DNA from: Thermaerobacter marianensis
GTDB lineage: Bacteria > Bacillota > Sulfobacillia > DVGY01
Assembly (NCBI GenBank): GCA_020724425.1
Contig: DYGY01000012.1
Coordinates: 1 to 57,977, forward strand
Length of the DNA stretch: 57,977 bases
Reading direction: 5' to 3'
The position numbers and the translations under genes are program-made. Below, piece by piece: positions 19,034-26,058 of this stretch. Within the stretch, counting starts at the first letter, position 1; every line of letters starts with the position of its first letter. The notes below the pieces were generated by a model. The model saw only the letters and a program-made list of their open reading frames with translations. It was not told the DNA's origin and searched no databases.

Positions 19034-20134
19034 TTGAAGATTCGTGTCGGTGTTATATTTGGTGGCCGTTCTGGTGAACATGAGGTATCATTGCAATCTG
19101 CTACATCTGTTATCAACTATCTAGACAAAGAGAAGTTTGATATAGTTCCTTTAGGTATTAGCAAGGAGGGCAAATGGCTTTTGCCTCATGAGGCAAAAGA
19201 TGCTCTTTCTTCTGGTTTGGATGTCCCTTCAACAGAGGTTATTCTTAGAGGTGGGACTGGTGATTTGATACCCTTAGAGAATGGTGTAGGTGTATCAGCA
19301 ACCAAAGTTGATGTGGTTTTTCCTGTGCTTCATGGTACTTATGGTGAGGATGGCACTATTCAGGGTCTGCTGGAACTAGCTCAAATTCCTTATGTGGGTT
19401 CAGGTGTCCTTGCTTCCGCTGTTGGTATGGATAAAGCCTTTATGAAAGATGTTTTTGCTGTTAAAGGTCTGCCGATTGTACCCTATAGGGTCTATACCTT
19501 TAAGGAATGGCAGAGTGACATGGAAGGAATTCTTAATGAGCTAGAGGAGAGCCTAGAGTATCCATTGTTTGTTAAGCCTGCTAATCTTGGATCTAGTGTT
19601 GGTGTTTCTAAAGCAAAGGATATTGAGGGTCTAAAGAAGGGAATCCATGAGGCTTTTCGTTATGATCGTAAGATTGTTGTTGAACAGGGCCTTAGCAATA
19701 TACGGGAGATTGAGTGTAGTGTACTTGGTAATGATGAACCAATAGCTTCAATCCCTGGAGAAATTATTCCAAATCGTGATTTCTATGATTACAAAGCCAA
19801 GTATATTGATAATGCTTCTGAGCTAATCATACCTGCTAAATTGAAGCCTGAAACCAAAAAAAGGGTACAGGATTTGGCAGTTAAGGCTTTTAAGGCTTTG
19901 GATAGTGCCGGGATGGCTAGGGTTGATTTCTTTGTGACCCAAGATGAAGAAGTGATCCTAAATGAAATAAATTCAATACCTGGTTTCACAAAGATTAGCA
20001 TGTACCCGAAATTGTGGGAGGCTTCAGGTATTGGCTATACCGAGCTGCTAACAAGATTAATTGAGTTAGCTTTAGAGAGACATCAAGAGAAGCAGAGAAT
20101 TGAGACTAGTTTCGCCATACCTCTAGATGAGTAA
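19034..20134 (+). CDS. ddl: D-alanine-D-alanine ligase
   Basis: ATP-grasp enzyme making D-Ala-D-Ala for peptidoglycan. The 366-residue protein has VGVIFGGRSGEHEVS at the start, LHGTYGEDGTIQG near 100, the ATP-grasp core FVKPANLGSSVGVSKAK, and EINSIPGFTKISMYPKLW with metal ligands and substrate loop. The YK-type loop YDYKAKY occurs before the core, pointing to D-Ala specificity and not D-lactate. The start is TTG 19034 with AAAGGAG upstream. It lies 15 bases after mtaB, so it may share that transcript. Confidence 0.94.
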   Translation: MKIRVGVIFGGRSGEHEVSLQSATSVINYLDKEKFDIVPLGISKEGKWLLPHEAKDALSSGLDVPSTEVILRGGTGDLIPLENGVGVSATKVDVVFPVLHGTYGEDGTIQGLLELAQIPYVGSGVLASAVGMDKAFMKDVFAVKGLPIVPYRVYTFKEWQSDMEGILNELEESLEYPLFVKPANLGSSVGVSKAKDIEGLKKGIHEAFRYDRKIVVEQGLSNIREIECSVLGNDEPIASIPGEIIPNRDFYDYKAKYIDNASELIIPAKLKPETKKRVQDLAVKAFKALDSAGMARVDFFVTQDEEVILNEINSIPGFTKISMYPKLWEASGIGYTELLTRLIELALERHQEKQRIETSFAIPLDE

Positions 20135-20197
20135 ATTGTTAGAGGATTTTAGGAAGCTTTGTTGAAGTTAGGGTGTTATGAGGGGGTGAAAGAAGGA

Positions 20198-20542
20198 ATG
20201 GCAGATTGCGTCTTTTGTCTCATCAGAGATGGAGAAATACCGAGTGAGAGGGTCTATGAAGATGATGACGTATTGGCTTTCAAAGATGTAAACCCCCAAG
20301 CACCTGTACATGTGCTTGTGATTCCTAAGAAACATATAGCCAGCCTTAATGAGATACAAGTTGATGATGGGGAACTGCATACCCAGTTACTACTAGCTAC
20401 AAAGGCTATAGCTGCACAGCTAAACATGGCTGAGGATGGTTATCGTGTTGTTGTAAACACTGGGGACTATGGAGGACAAACTGTAGACCATCTCCATTTT
20501 CACCTGCTAGGAGGAAGAAGTTTGACTTGGCCTCCCGGTTAA
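20198..20542 (+). CDS. HIT-family nucleotide-binding protein
   Basis: Histidine-triad protein of the HINT type, generally hydrolysing purine nucleoside phosphoramidates. The 114-residue protein begins ADCVFCLIRDGEIPSE and closes with the triad HLHFHLLGGR preceded by GGQTV, all characteristic. ATG 20198 is chosen because AGGGGGTG lies nine bases upstream and the family starts there; an in-frame TTG at 20159 would add 13 unmatched residues. In many Bacillota a HIT gene sits near rpsU and yqeY, as here. The physiological substrate is unknown. Confidence 0.92.
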   Translation: MADCVFCLIRDGEIPSERVYEDDDVLAFKDVNPQAPVHVLVIPKKHIASLNEIQVDDGELHTQLLLATKAIAAQLNMAEDGYRVVVNTGDYGGQTVDHLHFHLLGGRSLTWPPG

Positions 20543-20545
20543 GGA

Positions 20546-20575
20546 TTGACAGCAATTCACATAAGAAATTATAAT
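20546..20575 (+). promoter_or_regulatory. Sigma-A-type promoter of rpsU
   Basis: TTGACA at 20546-20551, 18 bases, TATAAT at 20570-20575. Both hexamers are perfect consensus, which fits the strong expression of a ribosomal protein gene. Confidence 0.85.
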
Positions 20576-20643
20576 TGTGAAGTGAATGATTAGCTGAATG
20601 AGGTTATCCCATATAGGGTTTGATGGAAGGAGGGAATTCCATA

Positions 20644-20826
20644 ATGGCCGAGGTAAAGCGAGGCGAAAATGAAACTTTAGATAGTGCCCTCCGTAGATTT
20701 AAGCGTCAGATTCAACGCCAAGGCGTATTATCTGAGGTAAGGAAAAGGGAACACTATGAGAAACCAAGCGTCAGACGTAAGAAGAAGTCTGAAGCTGCGA
20801 GGAAGCGTAAGTTCAATAAATATTGA
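20644..20826 (+). CDS. rpsU: 30S ribosomal protein S21
   Basis: Small-subunit protein S21, near the anti-Shine-Dalgarno end of 16S rRNA. The 60-residue sequence [20 protein letters not shown] and the basic tail [14 protein letters not shown] are diagnostic. ATG 20644 has AAGGAGGG about nine bases upstream; an in-frame ATG at 20620 precedes that site and is rejected. A terminator follows directly. The consensus promoter immediately upstream drives this single gene. Confidence 0.97.
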   Translation: MAEVKRGENETLDSALRRFKRQIQRQGVLSEVRKREHYEKPSVRRKKKSEAARKRKFNKY

Positions 20827-20832
20827 GAAATG

Positions 20833-20868
20833 AAGGCCGGTTCGGATGGAGTCCGTGCCGGCCTTTTT
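20833..20868 (+). terminator. Intrinsic terminator after rpsU
   Basis: GGCCGG at 20835-20840 pairs with CCGGCC at 20858-20863 with flanking A/T pairs and five T at 20864-20868. yqeY starts 17 bases later, so read-through is possible. Confidence 0.85.
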
Positions 20869-20885
20869 GACTAAGGAGGCAGTGT

Positions 20886-21329
20886 ATGAGTCTGCTAGAT
20901 CGTCTTAATGAAGATATGAAGACTGCCATGAAGGCTAAAGATAAAGAGAGGCTATCTGTTATTAGAATGGTTAAGGCTGCAATCAAAAATCTAGAGATTG
21001 AAAAAAGAACCTCTCTAACAGAAGAAGAAGTCATTTCAGTAGTTGTTAAGGAATTAAAGCAGAAGGAAGAATCGATAGCTGAATTCAAGAAAGCTGGTAG
21101 AGATGAGGTTGTGACTAAGCTTGAGGCTGAAGCACTTATCCTTAAAGAGTACCTTCCCGAACCTTTATCCGAAGAGGAAATACTGGCTATCATTGATAAA
21201 GCTATCGAAGAAGTAGATGCTAAAGGACCTTCTGATATGGGGAAAGTCATGGGCAAAGTGATTCCAGAAACTAAAGGTAAGGCAGATGGAAAGCTTGTTA
21301 ATGAGTTAGTTAGAAAGAGATTAATCTAA
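20886..21329 (+). CDS. yqeY: GatB/YqeY domain-containing protein
   Basis: A 147-residue protein of the YqeY family, related to the C-terminal tRNA-binding tail of GatB. It starts SLLDRLNEDMKTAMKAKDKE and ends with VMGKVIPETKGKADGKLVNELV, both conserved in the family. It is highly charged and helical with no membrane segment. ATG 20886 follows AAGGAGG. The order rpsU-yqeY is widely conserved, suggesting a role linked to translation or tRNA, but the precise function is not known. Confidence 0.92.
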   Translation: MSLLDRLNEDMKTAMKAKDKERLSVIRMVKAAIKNLEIEKRTSLTEEEVISVVVKELKQKEESIAEFKKAGRDEVVTKLEAEALILKEYLPEPLSEEEILAIIDKAIEEVDAKGPSDMGKVMGKVIPETKGKADGKLVNELVRKRLI

Positions 21330-21334
21330 TACAG

Positions 21335-21364
21335 AAGGACCCTGTCGTTTCAGGGCCCTTTTTT
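21335..21364 (+). terminator. Intrinsic terminator after yqeY
   Basis: AAGGACCCTG at 21335-21344 pairs with CAGGGCCCTT at 21351-21360 with one mismatch, then T to 21364. It abuts the end of the reverse-strand micropeptide gene, so it separates convergent units. Confidence 0.8.
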
Positions 21365-21447
21365 CATTGTGGTGTAATCGGCATTTTCCATACGAAGTAA
21401 AGGATTAGAGCTAAAGCAATGAGGGCATAGATAATAATGTTTTTCAT
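21364..21447 (-). CDS. 27-residue single-pass membrane micropeptide
   Basis: Reading the reverse strand, ATG at 21447 opens a 27-codon frame ending TGA at 21364. The peptide begins MKNIIIYALIALALILYFVW and finishes KMPITPQ: one hydrophobic helix with a basic residue near each end. AAAGGAGG lies within the last codons of the upstream MBL gene, about 15 bases from this ATG, so translation could be coupled. No family is recognised. The composition, ribosome binding site and location favour a real gene, but a frame this short may occur by chance. Confidence 0.5.
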   Translation of the reverse strand: MKNIIIYALIALALILYFVWKMPITPQ

Positions 21448-21459
21448 GTTTGTATTGCT

Positions 21460-22254
21460 CTACCTCCTTTCGTGTAATTCTTTTTCTAGTTGCTCAAGAT
21501 TTAACTCATGAGCTTTTATCATACTGAGAGGAAAGGGATACCGGTTGAAATATTCTTTAGGCAGAGTATTTCTAGCCATGTATAGGATGTATTCTAACGA
21601 GTCATCTCTGCGTTTTTGAATCTCCTTATAACTATCTGCATAATCTCCATGACCTGGAATCAGATATTTGATGGTATGGATATTGAGGATATCATCTATT
21701 TTCCTCAATGTTCCTTCATAGCTTTTGCTGTTATGGTATATGAAGGGAAATTCTATGTTAGAGAGATAGTCTCCAACTAGCAATATTCCTTGTGGCTCTA
21801 TAACGGCAAAGATGCTGTCATCAGTATGGCCGGGTGCTAGATAGAAGGTCATAGTGGTATCACCGATCATTAGTTGTTGACCATCTGTTGCTATTTTAAT
21901 ATCTATTTCAGGGTACTTTACCGGATACCTTCTTTCTATATAGTACTGGTCATCAAACTCCTGGATTTCTTGAAGAACTCGAGTTATTTTTTCAGGTGTG
22001 GTTAGGTTTTTGTGAGCTATGGTGGTGGCATTAGGGAATGCGCCATAGCCAATTAAGTGATCAAAGTCTGAATGAGTGAAGATTATATAGAGTGGTTTTT
22101 TAGGTTGTATGTAGCTTTTAATTTCCTCTACTTCTTGAGGAAGCCAGTTGGGGTCAACTATTATGGTACAGTCTTTGGTATTAACTAGTGTGCTTGTGGT
22201 CTGGTAGAGAGCGCTTTGGAAGATGGTTAGGTTTTCTTCTTGGTATTTTAGCAT
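21460..22254 (-). CDS. MBL-fold metallo-hydrolase
   Basis: Metallo-beta-lactamase-fold protein of 264 residues, function unknown. The metal-binding motif reads THSDFDH near residue 60, where the canonical THxHxDH has an Asp in place of the second His. Later ligands are visible in LAPGHTDDS near 139, VGDYLS near 157 and IPGHGDY near 196. No signal peptide or membrane segment is seen. ATG 22254 follows AGGTGAA. Its neighbours are divergent, with a micropeptide gene 12 bases downstream. Hydrolysis of a thioester, lactone or phosphodiester is possible but cannot be assigned. Confidence 0.82.
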   Translation of the reverse strand: MLKYQEENLTIFQSALYQTTSTLVNTKDCTIIVDPNWLPQEVEEIKSYIQPKKPLYIIFTHSDFDHLIGYGAFPNATTIAHKNLTTPEKITRVLQEIQEFDDQYYIERRYPVKYPEIDIKIATDGQQLMIGDTTMTFYLAPGHTDDSIFAVIEPQGILLVGDYLSNIEFPFIYHNSKSYEGTLRKIDDILNIHTIKYLIPGHGDYADSYKEIQKRRDDSLEYILYMARNTLPKEYFNRYPFPLSMIKAHELNLEQLEKELHERR

Positions 22255-22311
22255 AGCTAGTTCACCTCATTTGTTATAATTTGCTAGATTGGAGAAAATT
22301 CCTCTCTACTA

Positions 22312-22367
22312 CCCCCTAAAACTATCTTGCCTTATCGATAACTATAGTGCAAGTAACTTTTAGGGGG
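22312..22367 (+). promoter_or_regulatory. Long inverted repeat covering the ribosome binding site
   Basis: CCCCCTAAAA at 22312-22321 is the exact reverse complement of TTTTAGGGGG at 22358-22367, and CTTGC at 22326-22330 of GCAAG at 22349-22353. The AGGGGGAG used as Shine-Dalgarno for the ATG at 22376 lies in the 3' arm. If transcribed, it would fold and hide the ribosome binding site; as DNA it could be an operator. Confidence 0.6.
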
Positions 22368-22375
22368 AGTTTGAT

Positions 22376-23035
22376 ATGTTAAGGAAAGTCATTACTATCG
22401 GTTTAATTGTCACTGTGTTTGGTATTAGTGCTATGGTAGCTGCTAGTACACCGGATTCACCGGTATATGAGTTTGAAAGATTAGTAGAGGAAGCACAGGT
22501 AGAGTTGACTGAATCTGATGGGGAGAAGGCTTTGCTTGAGAGTGAGTATGCTCAAAGAAGAATTGCTGAGTTAGAGGTGTTGGCGGAGCAGAATACTTTC
22601 AGGTATGCAGAAAGAATAATGGGTGATTTGGAAAGACATGAACTAAATATCGAAATGTGGGTGTCAAAGGCTAGAGCTTCTGGTGAGGCAGAAGGTGTAC
22701 TTAAACAGGTTGAAGAGATGAGTATGGAGAGACATAAGCGTTTAGTTGGATTGTTAGGTGATGAAAGACTTCCTGAAGAAGCTAAAGCGGGTATTGAGAA
22801 AGTTTTACTAAACCAGGAGAAGGCTATGGAAAAAATGGGGATGGAAAAAGCCGAAGCTACTAAAGGTATGGCAGAACAGGGTTCCATGAGAGTCAATGAG
22901 GATAATGGTCAGCAGAGAATGGGTATGCCAGAGACAGAAGGTATGAGAGGCAATGCAGAACAGGGCGGTTCAAGAGCCAATGAAGCTTTAGACAATCAGA
23001 GGAGTGATCAATCTAAGCAACGAGGTGGCAATTAA
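22376..23035 (+). CDS. Secreted DUF5667-like protein
   Basis: A 219-residue exported protein. Residues 1-24 form a signal peptide ending AMVAAS. Residues 25-150 are a charged helical domain starting TPDSPVYEFERLVEEAQVEL, which resembles DUF5667, a family often seen next to anti-sigma and secreted stress proteins. The tail from about 155 is low-complexity, rich in Met, Gln, Gly and Glu, with near-repeats GMAEQGSMR, GMPETEGMRGNAEQGG. The stop overlaps the next ATG (TAATG), so it is coupled to a lipoprotein gene. The ribosome binding site is buried in an inverted repeat. Function is unknown; a Met-rich tail could bind copper, which is speculation. Confidence 0.75.
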   Translation: MLRKVITIGLIVTVFGISAMVAASTPDSPVYEFERLVEEAQVELTESDGEKALLESEYAQRRIAELEVLAEQNTFRYAERIMGDLERHELNIEMWVSKARASGEAEGVLKQVEEMSMERHKRLVGLLGDERLPEEAKAGIEKVLLNQEKAMEKMGMEKAEATKGMAEQGSMRVNEDNGQQRMGMPETEGMRGNAEQGGSRANEALDNQRSDQSKQRGGN

Positions 23036-23499
23036 TGAAGAAGGTTAGTTTGCTTGTCATCCTGGTACTAGGTCTTCTCTTTCTGTTTGGTTGTACAGAT
23101 GAGGAGAGTTCTGCGGTAGAAAGCACTGTCATCTATCCTGATGGTTGGGAAGTTAGCCAACAAGAGACTAATGAGGGTACCTATGTTAAGCTTAACTCTC
23201 CAGGTGGGTCTAGTGTAATAATCATATCCATGTTGTCTGGATATGACGGGGATGTCAAACAAGCACTATTAGACAGTGTGGAACCAGCGGAACTGGTTGT
23301 TGAAAAACAACGAGTGGTTAATAGCAAGGAGACAATATATTTTGAAATAGTTACTCTCAGGAATGAACCCTTAAGGCTAGGCACTTATACCTGGGTCGAT
23401 GAGAACTATACGTATGTGTTGACATATATGGCTCAGGAAGATAAGTATCCTGTTGATTTGGATGATTTCAAGGTGGTTCTTAACAGTATGACAAGATAG
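23035..23499 (+). CDS. Putative lipoprotein with PsbP-like domain
   Basis: A 154-residue lipoprotein: signal segment MKKVSLLVILVLGLLFLFGC with cysteine 20 as the lipidation site, then a beta-rich domain beginning VIYPDGWEVSQQ and ending with MAQEDKYPVDLDDFKVVLNSM. This pattern resembles PsbP/DUF1795-like domains of secreted bacterial lipoproteins, whose function is not known. Start and stop of the upstream gene overlap by one base, so the two are almost certainly made together at the membrane surface. Assignment to PsbP-like is by overall look only. Confidence 0.65.
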   Translation: MKKVSLLVILVLGLLFLFGCTDEESSAVESTVIYPDGWEVSQQETNEGTYVKLNSPGGSSVIIISMLSGYDGDVKQALLDSVEPAELVVEKQRVVNSKETIYFEIVTLRNEPLRLGTYTWVDENYTYVLTYMAQEDKYPVDLDDFKVVLNSMTR

Positions 23500-23518
23500 G
23501 CTCTTTAGTGAGCCTATC
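23495..23518. terminator. Convergent terminator hairpin containing both stop codons
   Basis: GATAGGCTC at 23495-23503 pairs perfectly with GAGCCTATC at 23510-23518, loop TTTAGT. The forward lipoprotein stop (23497-23499) and the reverse tetR stop (23514-23516) lie in opposite arms. Confidence 0.7.
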
Positions 23519-24134
23519 TCTTGTATACACCGTATTTCATCATCTCAAGATATTCTTCCATTTCCTTCATCACTCTTGGTAGGTCAGCAAGGCCTTTGTC
23601 CTCATGGTTTTTGTAGGTCTTCATGTACCTATTGCTTAAGGCTTCTAAAGTTAGAAATACTACCTCCAAGGCTTTATTCTGATCCAGATCTTCTCTTAGA
23701 GGAGATGTATCGATGTTTGTGAAGAAAAGATGTGTGCTTTCAGCAAGGATTGTTTCATAGCGCTTATTTATTTCTGCTTTCAGTTCTTTTGGTGGATCGC
23801 TGAGAGCATCCATCATTAACAGGTACATTTCTGGGTCTTCATAAAAGAGTTTAAGCTTAAGCTGACCAATCTCTATGGCTCTTTCGAATATGTCAGGATT
23901 TAGCTCTTGCATGTGTTCCTTAAAGTGTTTTGAGTATTGTTCTAGACAGTATTCCACTGTTTCTAGGTAGAGTGTCTTTTTGTTCTGGAAATAGTGGAAA
24001 AGCAGTCCTTTTGATGTCTTGGCTTCTTTGATGATGTTATTAGTTGAGGACTGTTCATAGCCATTCTTAGCAAATTCTTGGACCGAAGCTTTTAGAATTC
24101 TTTGTTTCTTATCCTCTATTATCAAATTTCCCAC
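23514..24134 (-). CDS. TetR-family transcriptional regulator
   Basis: Regulator of about 206 residues. The N-terminal helix-turn-helix is clear: KKQRILKASVQEFAKNGYEQ, SSTNNIIKEAKTSKGLLFHYF, then the ligand domain. I prefer GTG 24134, four bases after the permease stop, because the TetR domain starts right after it; an in-frame ATG at 24173 and one at 24203 would overlap the permease and add unmatched residues. As the last gene of the ATPase-permease-regulator operon it probably represses the promoter at 25855-25883, where palindromic sites occur. The ligand is unknown. Confidence 0.88.
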   Translation of the reverse strand: MGNLIIEDKKQRILKASVQEFAKNGYEQSSTNNIIKEAKTSKGLLFHYFQNKKTLYLETVEYCLEQYSKHFKEHMQELNPDIFERAIEIGQLKLKLFYEDPEMYLLMMDALSDPPKELKAEINKRYETILAESTHLFFTNIDTSPLREDLDQNKALEVVFLTLEALSNRYMKTYKNHEDKGLADLPRVMKEMEEYLEMMKYGVYKR

Positions 24135-24138
24135 CAAC

Positions 24139-24936
24139 CTACGCTGATATATCCTTACGATTATATACCACATATGTGAGCGATATTGCAAGGATGTTGA
24201 CAATCAAGAGTATCAAGAGGTTTGTAGTGTCAAAGGTTCCGTTAATTACAATATCTACAGCTTCTAGATATCTAAAGGGTGATAGATATTCAAGGAATGA
24301 GAATGTATCACTAAGGGCAGCGATAATTCCGACTACATATAAACCTATGACTAGCCCCAGTGAGGCTGAATAGATGCTTTTCCTTCTTGTAACAAAAGCT
24401 GAGAGGAGAAACCCTAGATTGGCGAAGGTTATGTGAGCTAGATAGGGACCAAGCATTAAGAGCAAAAAGATCTCTTTTGAGTATTCTCCTACCACTATTT
24501 CAAAGGTTGTAAAGGTGGCTAAGGAGACTATTAGGTTAAACATGGTCACCATAACCAGATAACTAATCAGTTTTGAGGTTAATATTTGGTTTCTCGTTAT
24601 TGGTTTTGATAGAAGGAATTCTATGGTTCTGTCGTTTTCTTCTTTGGCTAATAGGTTTGAGGCTATTAGAGCTGCAAACATGCTGCCAAAGAGAATATAC
24701 ATTGAGTATGCTTCTGTTGCATAGAAACCAAAGGGGTCAGTCATACTGAGTTTATCAAGATGGAAGATCTTAATCATGCTTTCAGGAAAGAGAGAGAGCA
24801 GTTCTTCCATGGCAGCTTCTTCTTTTGCCATTGAGGGATATATTGACATAATTAAGATGTTATAAAGGGACAGGGCTATGGTCCAGACAAGAAAGGTTTT
24901 GCGACTGCTCTTTATTTCATGTTTAATTATGTTCAT
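24139..24936 (-). CDS. ABC-2-type transporter permease
   Basis: Membrane subunit of a drug- or peptide-type ABC exporter. The 265-residue protein has six hydrophobic segments and the typical first cytoplasmic-extracytoplasmic layout, with the conserved coupling segment EENDRTIEFLLSKPITRNQIL near residues 98-118. It overlaps the ATPase gene by 14 bases and is followed by the regulator. The substrate cannot be read from the sequence. ATG 24936 follows GGAGGAGG, inside the end of the ATPase gene. Confidence 0.87.
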   Translation of the reverse strand: MNIIKHEIKSSRKTFLVWTIALSLYNILIMSIYPSMAKEEAAMEELLSLFPESMIKIFHLDKLSMTDPFGFYATEAYSMYILFGSMFAALIASNLLAKEENDRTIEFLLSKPITRNQILTSKLISYLVMVTMFNLIVSLATFTTFEIVVGEYSKEIFLLLMLGPYLAHITFANLGFLLSAFVTRRKSIYSASLGLVIGLYVVGIIAALSDTFSFLEYLSPFRYLEAVDIVINGTFDTTNLLILLIVNILAISLTYVVYNRKDISA

Positions 24937-25813
24937 GTTGATCCTCCTCCTTTTCGTAGTAGTGTATGAAGACTTCTTCTAGAGTGGGTTCTTCAATCCA
25001 GAGGTTATCTATTTGGGTCTTGGAAAGTTTTTGGATTAGTTGATTGATATCTCCATTGAAGAGGAATTCCTGGGTTCCGTTATCCTTTGTTTCCACATGA
25101 AGAATTCCTTTTAGGTCTAGATCATGAATTTCTCCACTAATCCTGATTTTCTTGAATAGTCTACTACGTAGTGCTTCCATTTCTTCTACTTGGAGGATTG
25201 TGCCGTTTTTGATAATACCAACTCGATGACAGAGTTTCTGCACCTCACTAAGGTTATGTGAGGAAAAGAATATGGTTGTACCTTGTTTGTTTTCTGCTTT
25301 AAGTATTTCAAAGAAGGTTTTCTGCATAAGAGGGTCAAGACCACTAGTTGGTTCATCAAGAATTAGGAGTTTTGGTTTATGGAGTAGGGCTTGGACTATC
25401 CCTACTTTCTTTTTGTTACCTAAGGATAGGTCTTCGATTTTTCTTGAGAGGTCTAGGTCAAAGCGTTCTGAGAGTTCGGATATACGATGTTCTTTTGAGT
25501 CATAGAATCTGGCTGAGTATTCTAGCAATTCCCTTACTGTCATATCGTCGTAGTACCCTACTTCAGCGGGTAAATAGCCGATATATTGTTTGATTTTTCT
25601 GCTATCCTGTATGATGTCTAAGCCTAGGACTGTAGCTTTCCCGCTGGTGGGGAAAATTAGGTTTAGCAGGGTTCTAATCGTTGTTGATTTTCCTGCTCCA
25701 TTAGGACCAATGAAACCAAAGATTTCTCCTTCTTTGATGGTTAGATTCACATTTTCAATGCCACGGGTGTTCCCATAGTATTTGGTAAGGTTTTCTGTTT
25801 CTATAGTATACAT
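24923..25813 (-). CDS. ABC transporter ATP-binding protein
   Basis: Nucleotide-binding subunit of the exporter. The 296-residue protein has Walker A GPNGAGKST near residues 37-45, an unusual signature LSLGNKKKVG in place of LSGGQ, Walker B LLILDEPTSGLD near 150, and the switch His in FFSSHNLSEVQ. The C-terminal extension of about 90 residues is typical of drug/bacteriocin-type exporters. ATG 25813 follows GGAGGTG. It heads a three-gene operon with palindromic operators just upstream. Confidence 0.93.
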   Translation of the reverse strand: MYTIETENLTKYYGNTRGIENVNLTIKEGEIFGFIGPNGAGKSTTIRTLLNLIFPTSGKATVLGLDIIQDSRKIKQYIGYLPAEVGYYDDMTVRELLEYSARFYDSKEHRISELSERFDLDLSRKIEDLSLGNKKKVGIVQALLHKPKLLILDEPTSGLDPLMQKTFFEILKAENKQGTTIFFSSHNLSEVQKLCHRVGIIKNGTILQVEEMEALRSRLFKKIRISGEIHDLDLKGILHVETKDNGTQEFLFNGDINQLIQKLSKTQIDNLWIEEPTLEEVFIHYYEKEEDQHEHN

Positions 25814-25827
25814 TTCTCTACACCTCC

Positions 25828-25845
25828 ATTGACCAGTAGGTCAAT
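25828..25845 (-). promoter_or_regulatory. Palindromic operator of the TetR-regulated ABC operon
   Basis: ATTGACC at 25828-25834 is the exact reverse complement of GGTCAAT at 25839-25845, with four bases between. It lies between the -10 hexamer and the ATPase ribosome binding site, a position that blocks transcription. A near-copy of the same heptamers overlaps the -35. Confidence 0.75.
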
Positions 25846-25854
25846 ACTGGTTTT

Positions 25855-25891
25855 ACAATACTATATCTTTAGCTTATGGTCAATATTGAGC
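25855..25891 (-). promoter_or_regulatory. Promoter of the TetR-regulated ABC operon with a second half-operator
   Basis: Reverse strand: TTGACC (25883-25878), 17 bases, TATTGT (25860-25855). The -35 lies inside GGTCAATATTGAGC (25878-25891), one base away from a perfect palindrome and built of the same heptamers as the downstream operator. Confidence 0.6.
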
Positions 25892-25927
25892 AGATTATCT
25901 CAAAGGTTTGTTTAGGTACCCTAGACC

Positions 25928-25938
25928 TGCATTATGCA
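25928..25938 (+). repeat. Short perfect palindrome upstream of the arg operon
   Basis: TGCATTATGCA reads the same on both strands around its centre base and resembles the box over the arg promoter 70 bases downstream. It may be an auxiliary regulator site. Short palindromes of this size also occur by chance. Confidence 0.35.
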
Positions 25939-25996
25939 GAGTGACGAATATTAATCGAGACTACGTGTAAATATAACCGATGACTACAGCTCATGC

Positions 25997-26025
25997 TTGC
26001 ATAAATATGCAGGCGAGCGTATAAT
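25997..26025 (+). promoter_or_regulatory. Promoter of the arg operon overlapped by an ArgR-box-like palindrome
   Basis: TTGCAT at 25997-26002, 17 bases, TATAAT at 26020-26025. The palindrome TGCATAAATATGCA at 25998-26011 overlaps the -35 and differs from the general ARG-box core (TGAAT-AT-rich-ATTCA) at one symmetric position. ArgR-type arginine repression is the natural inference; it is not proven. Confidence 0.65.
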
Positions 26026-26058
26026 AGATGAATATACGGGGTTAAGGGGATATGGCTG

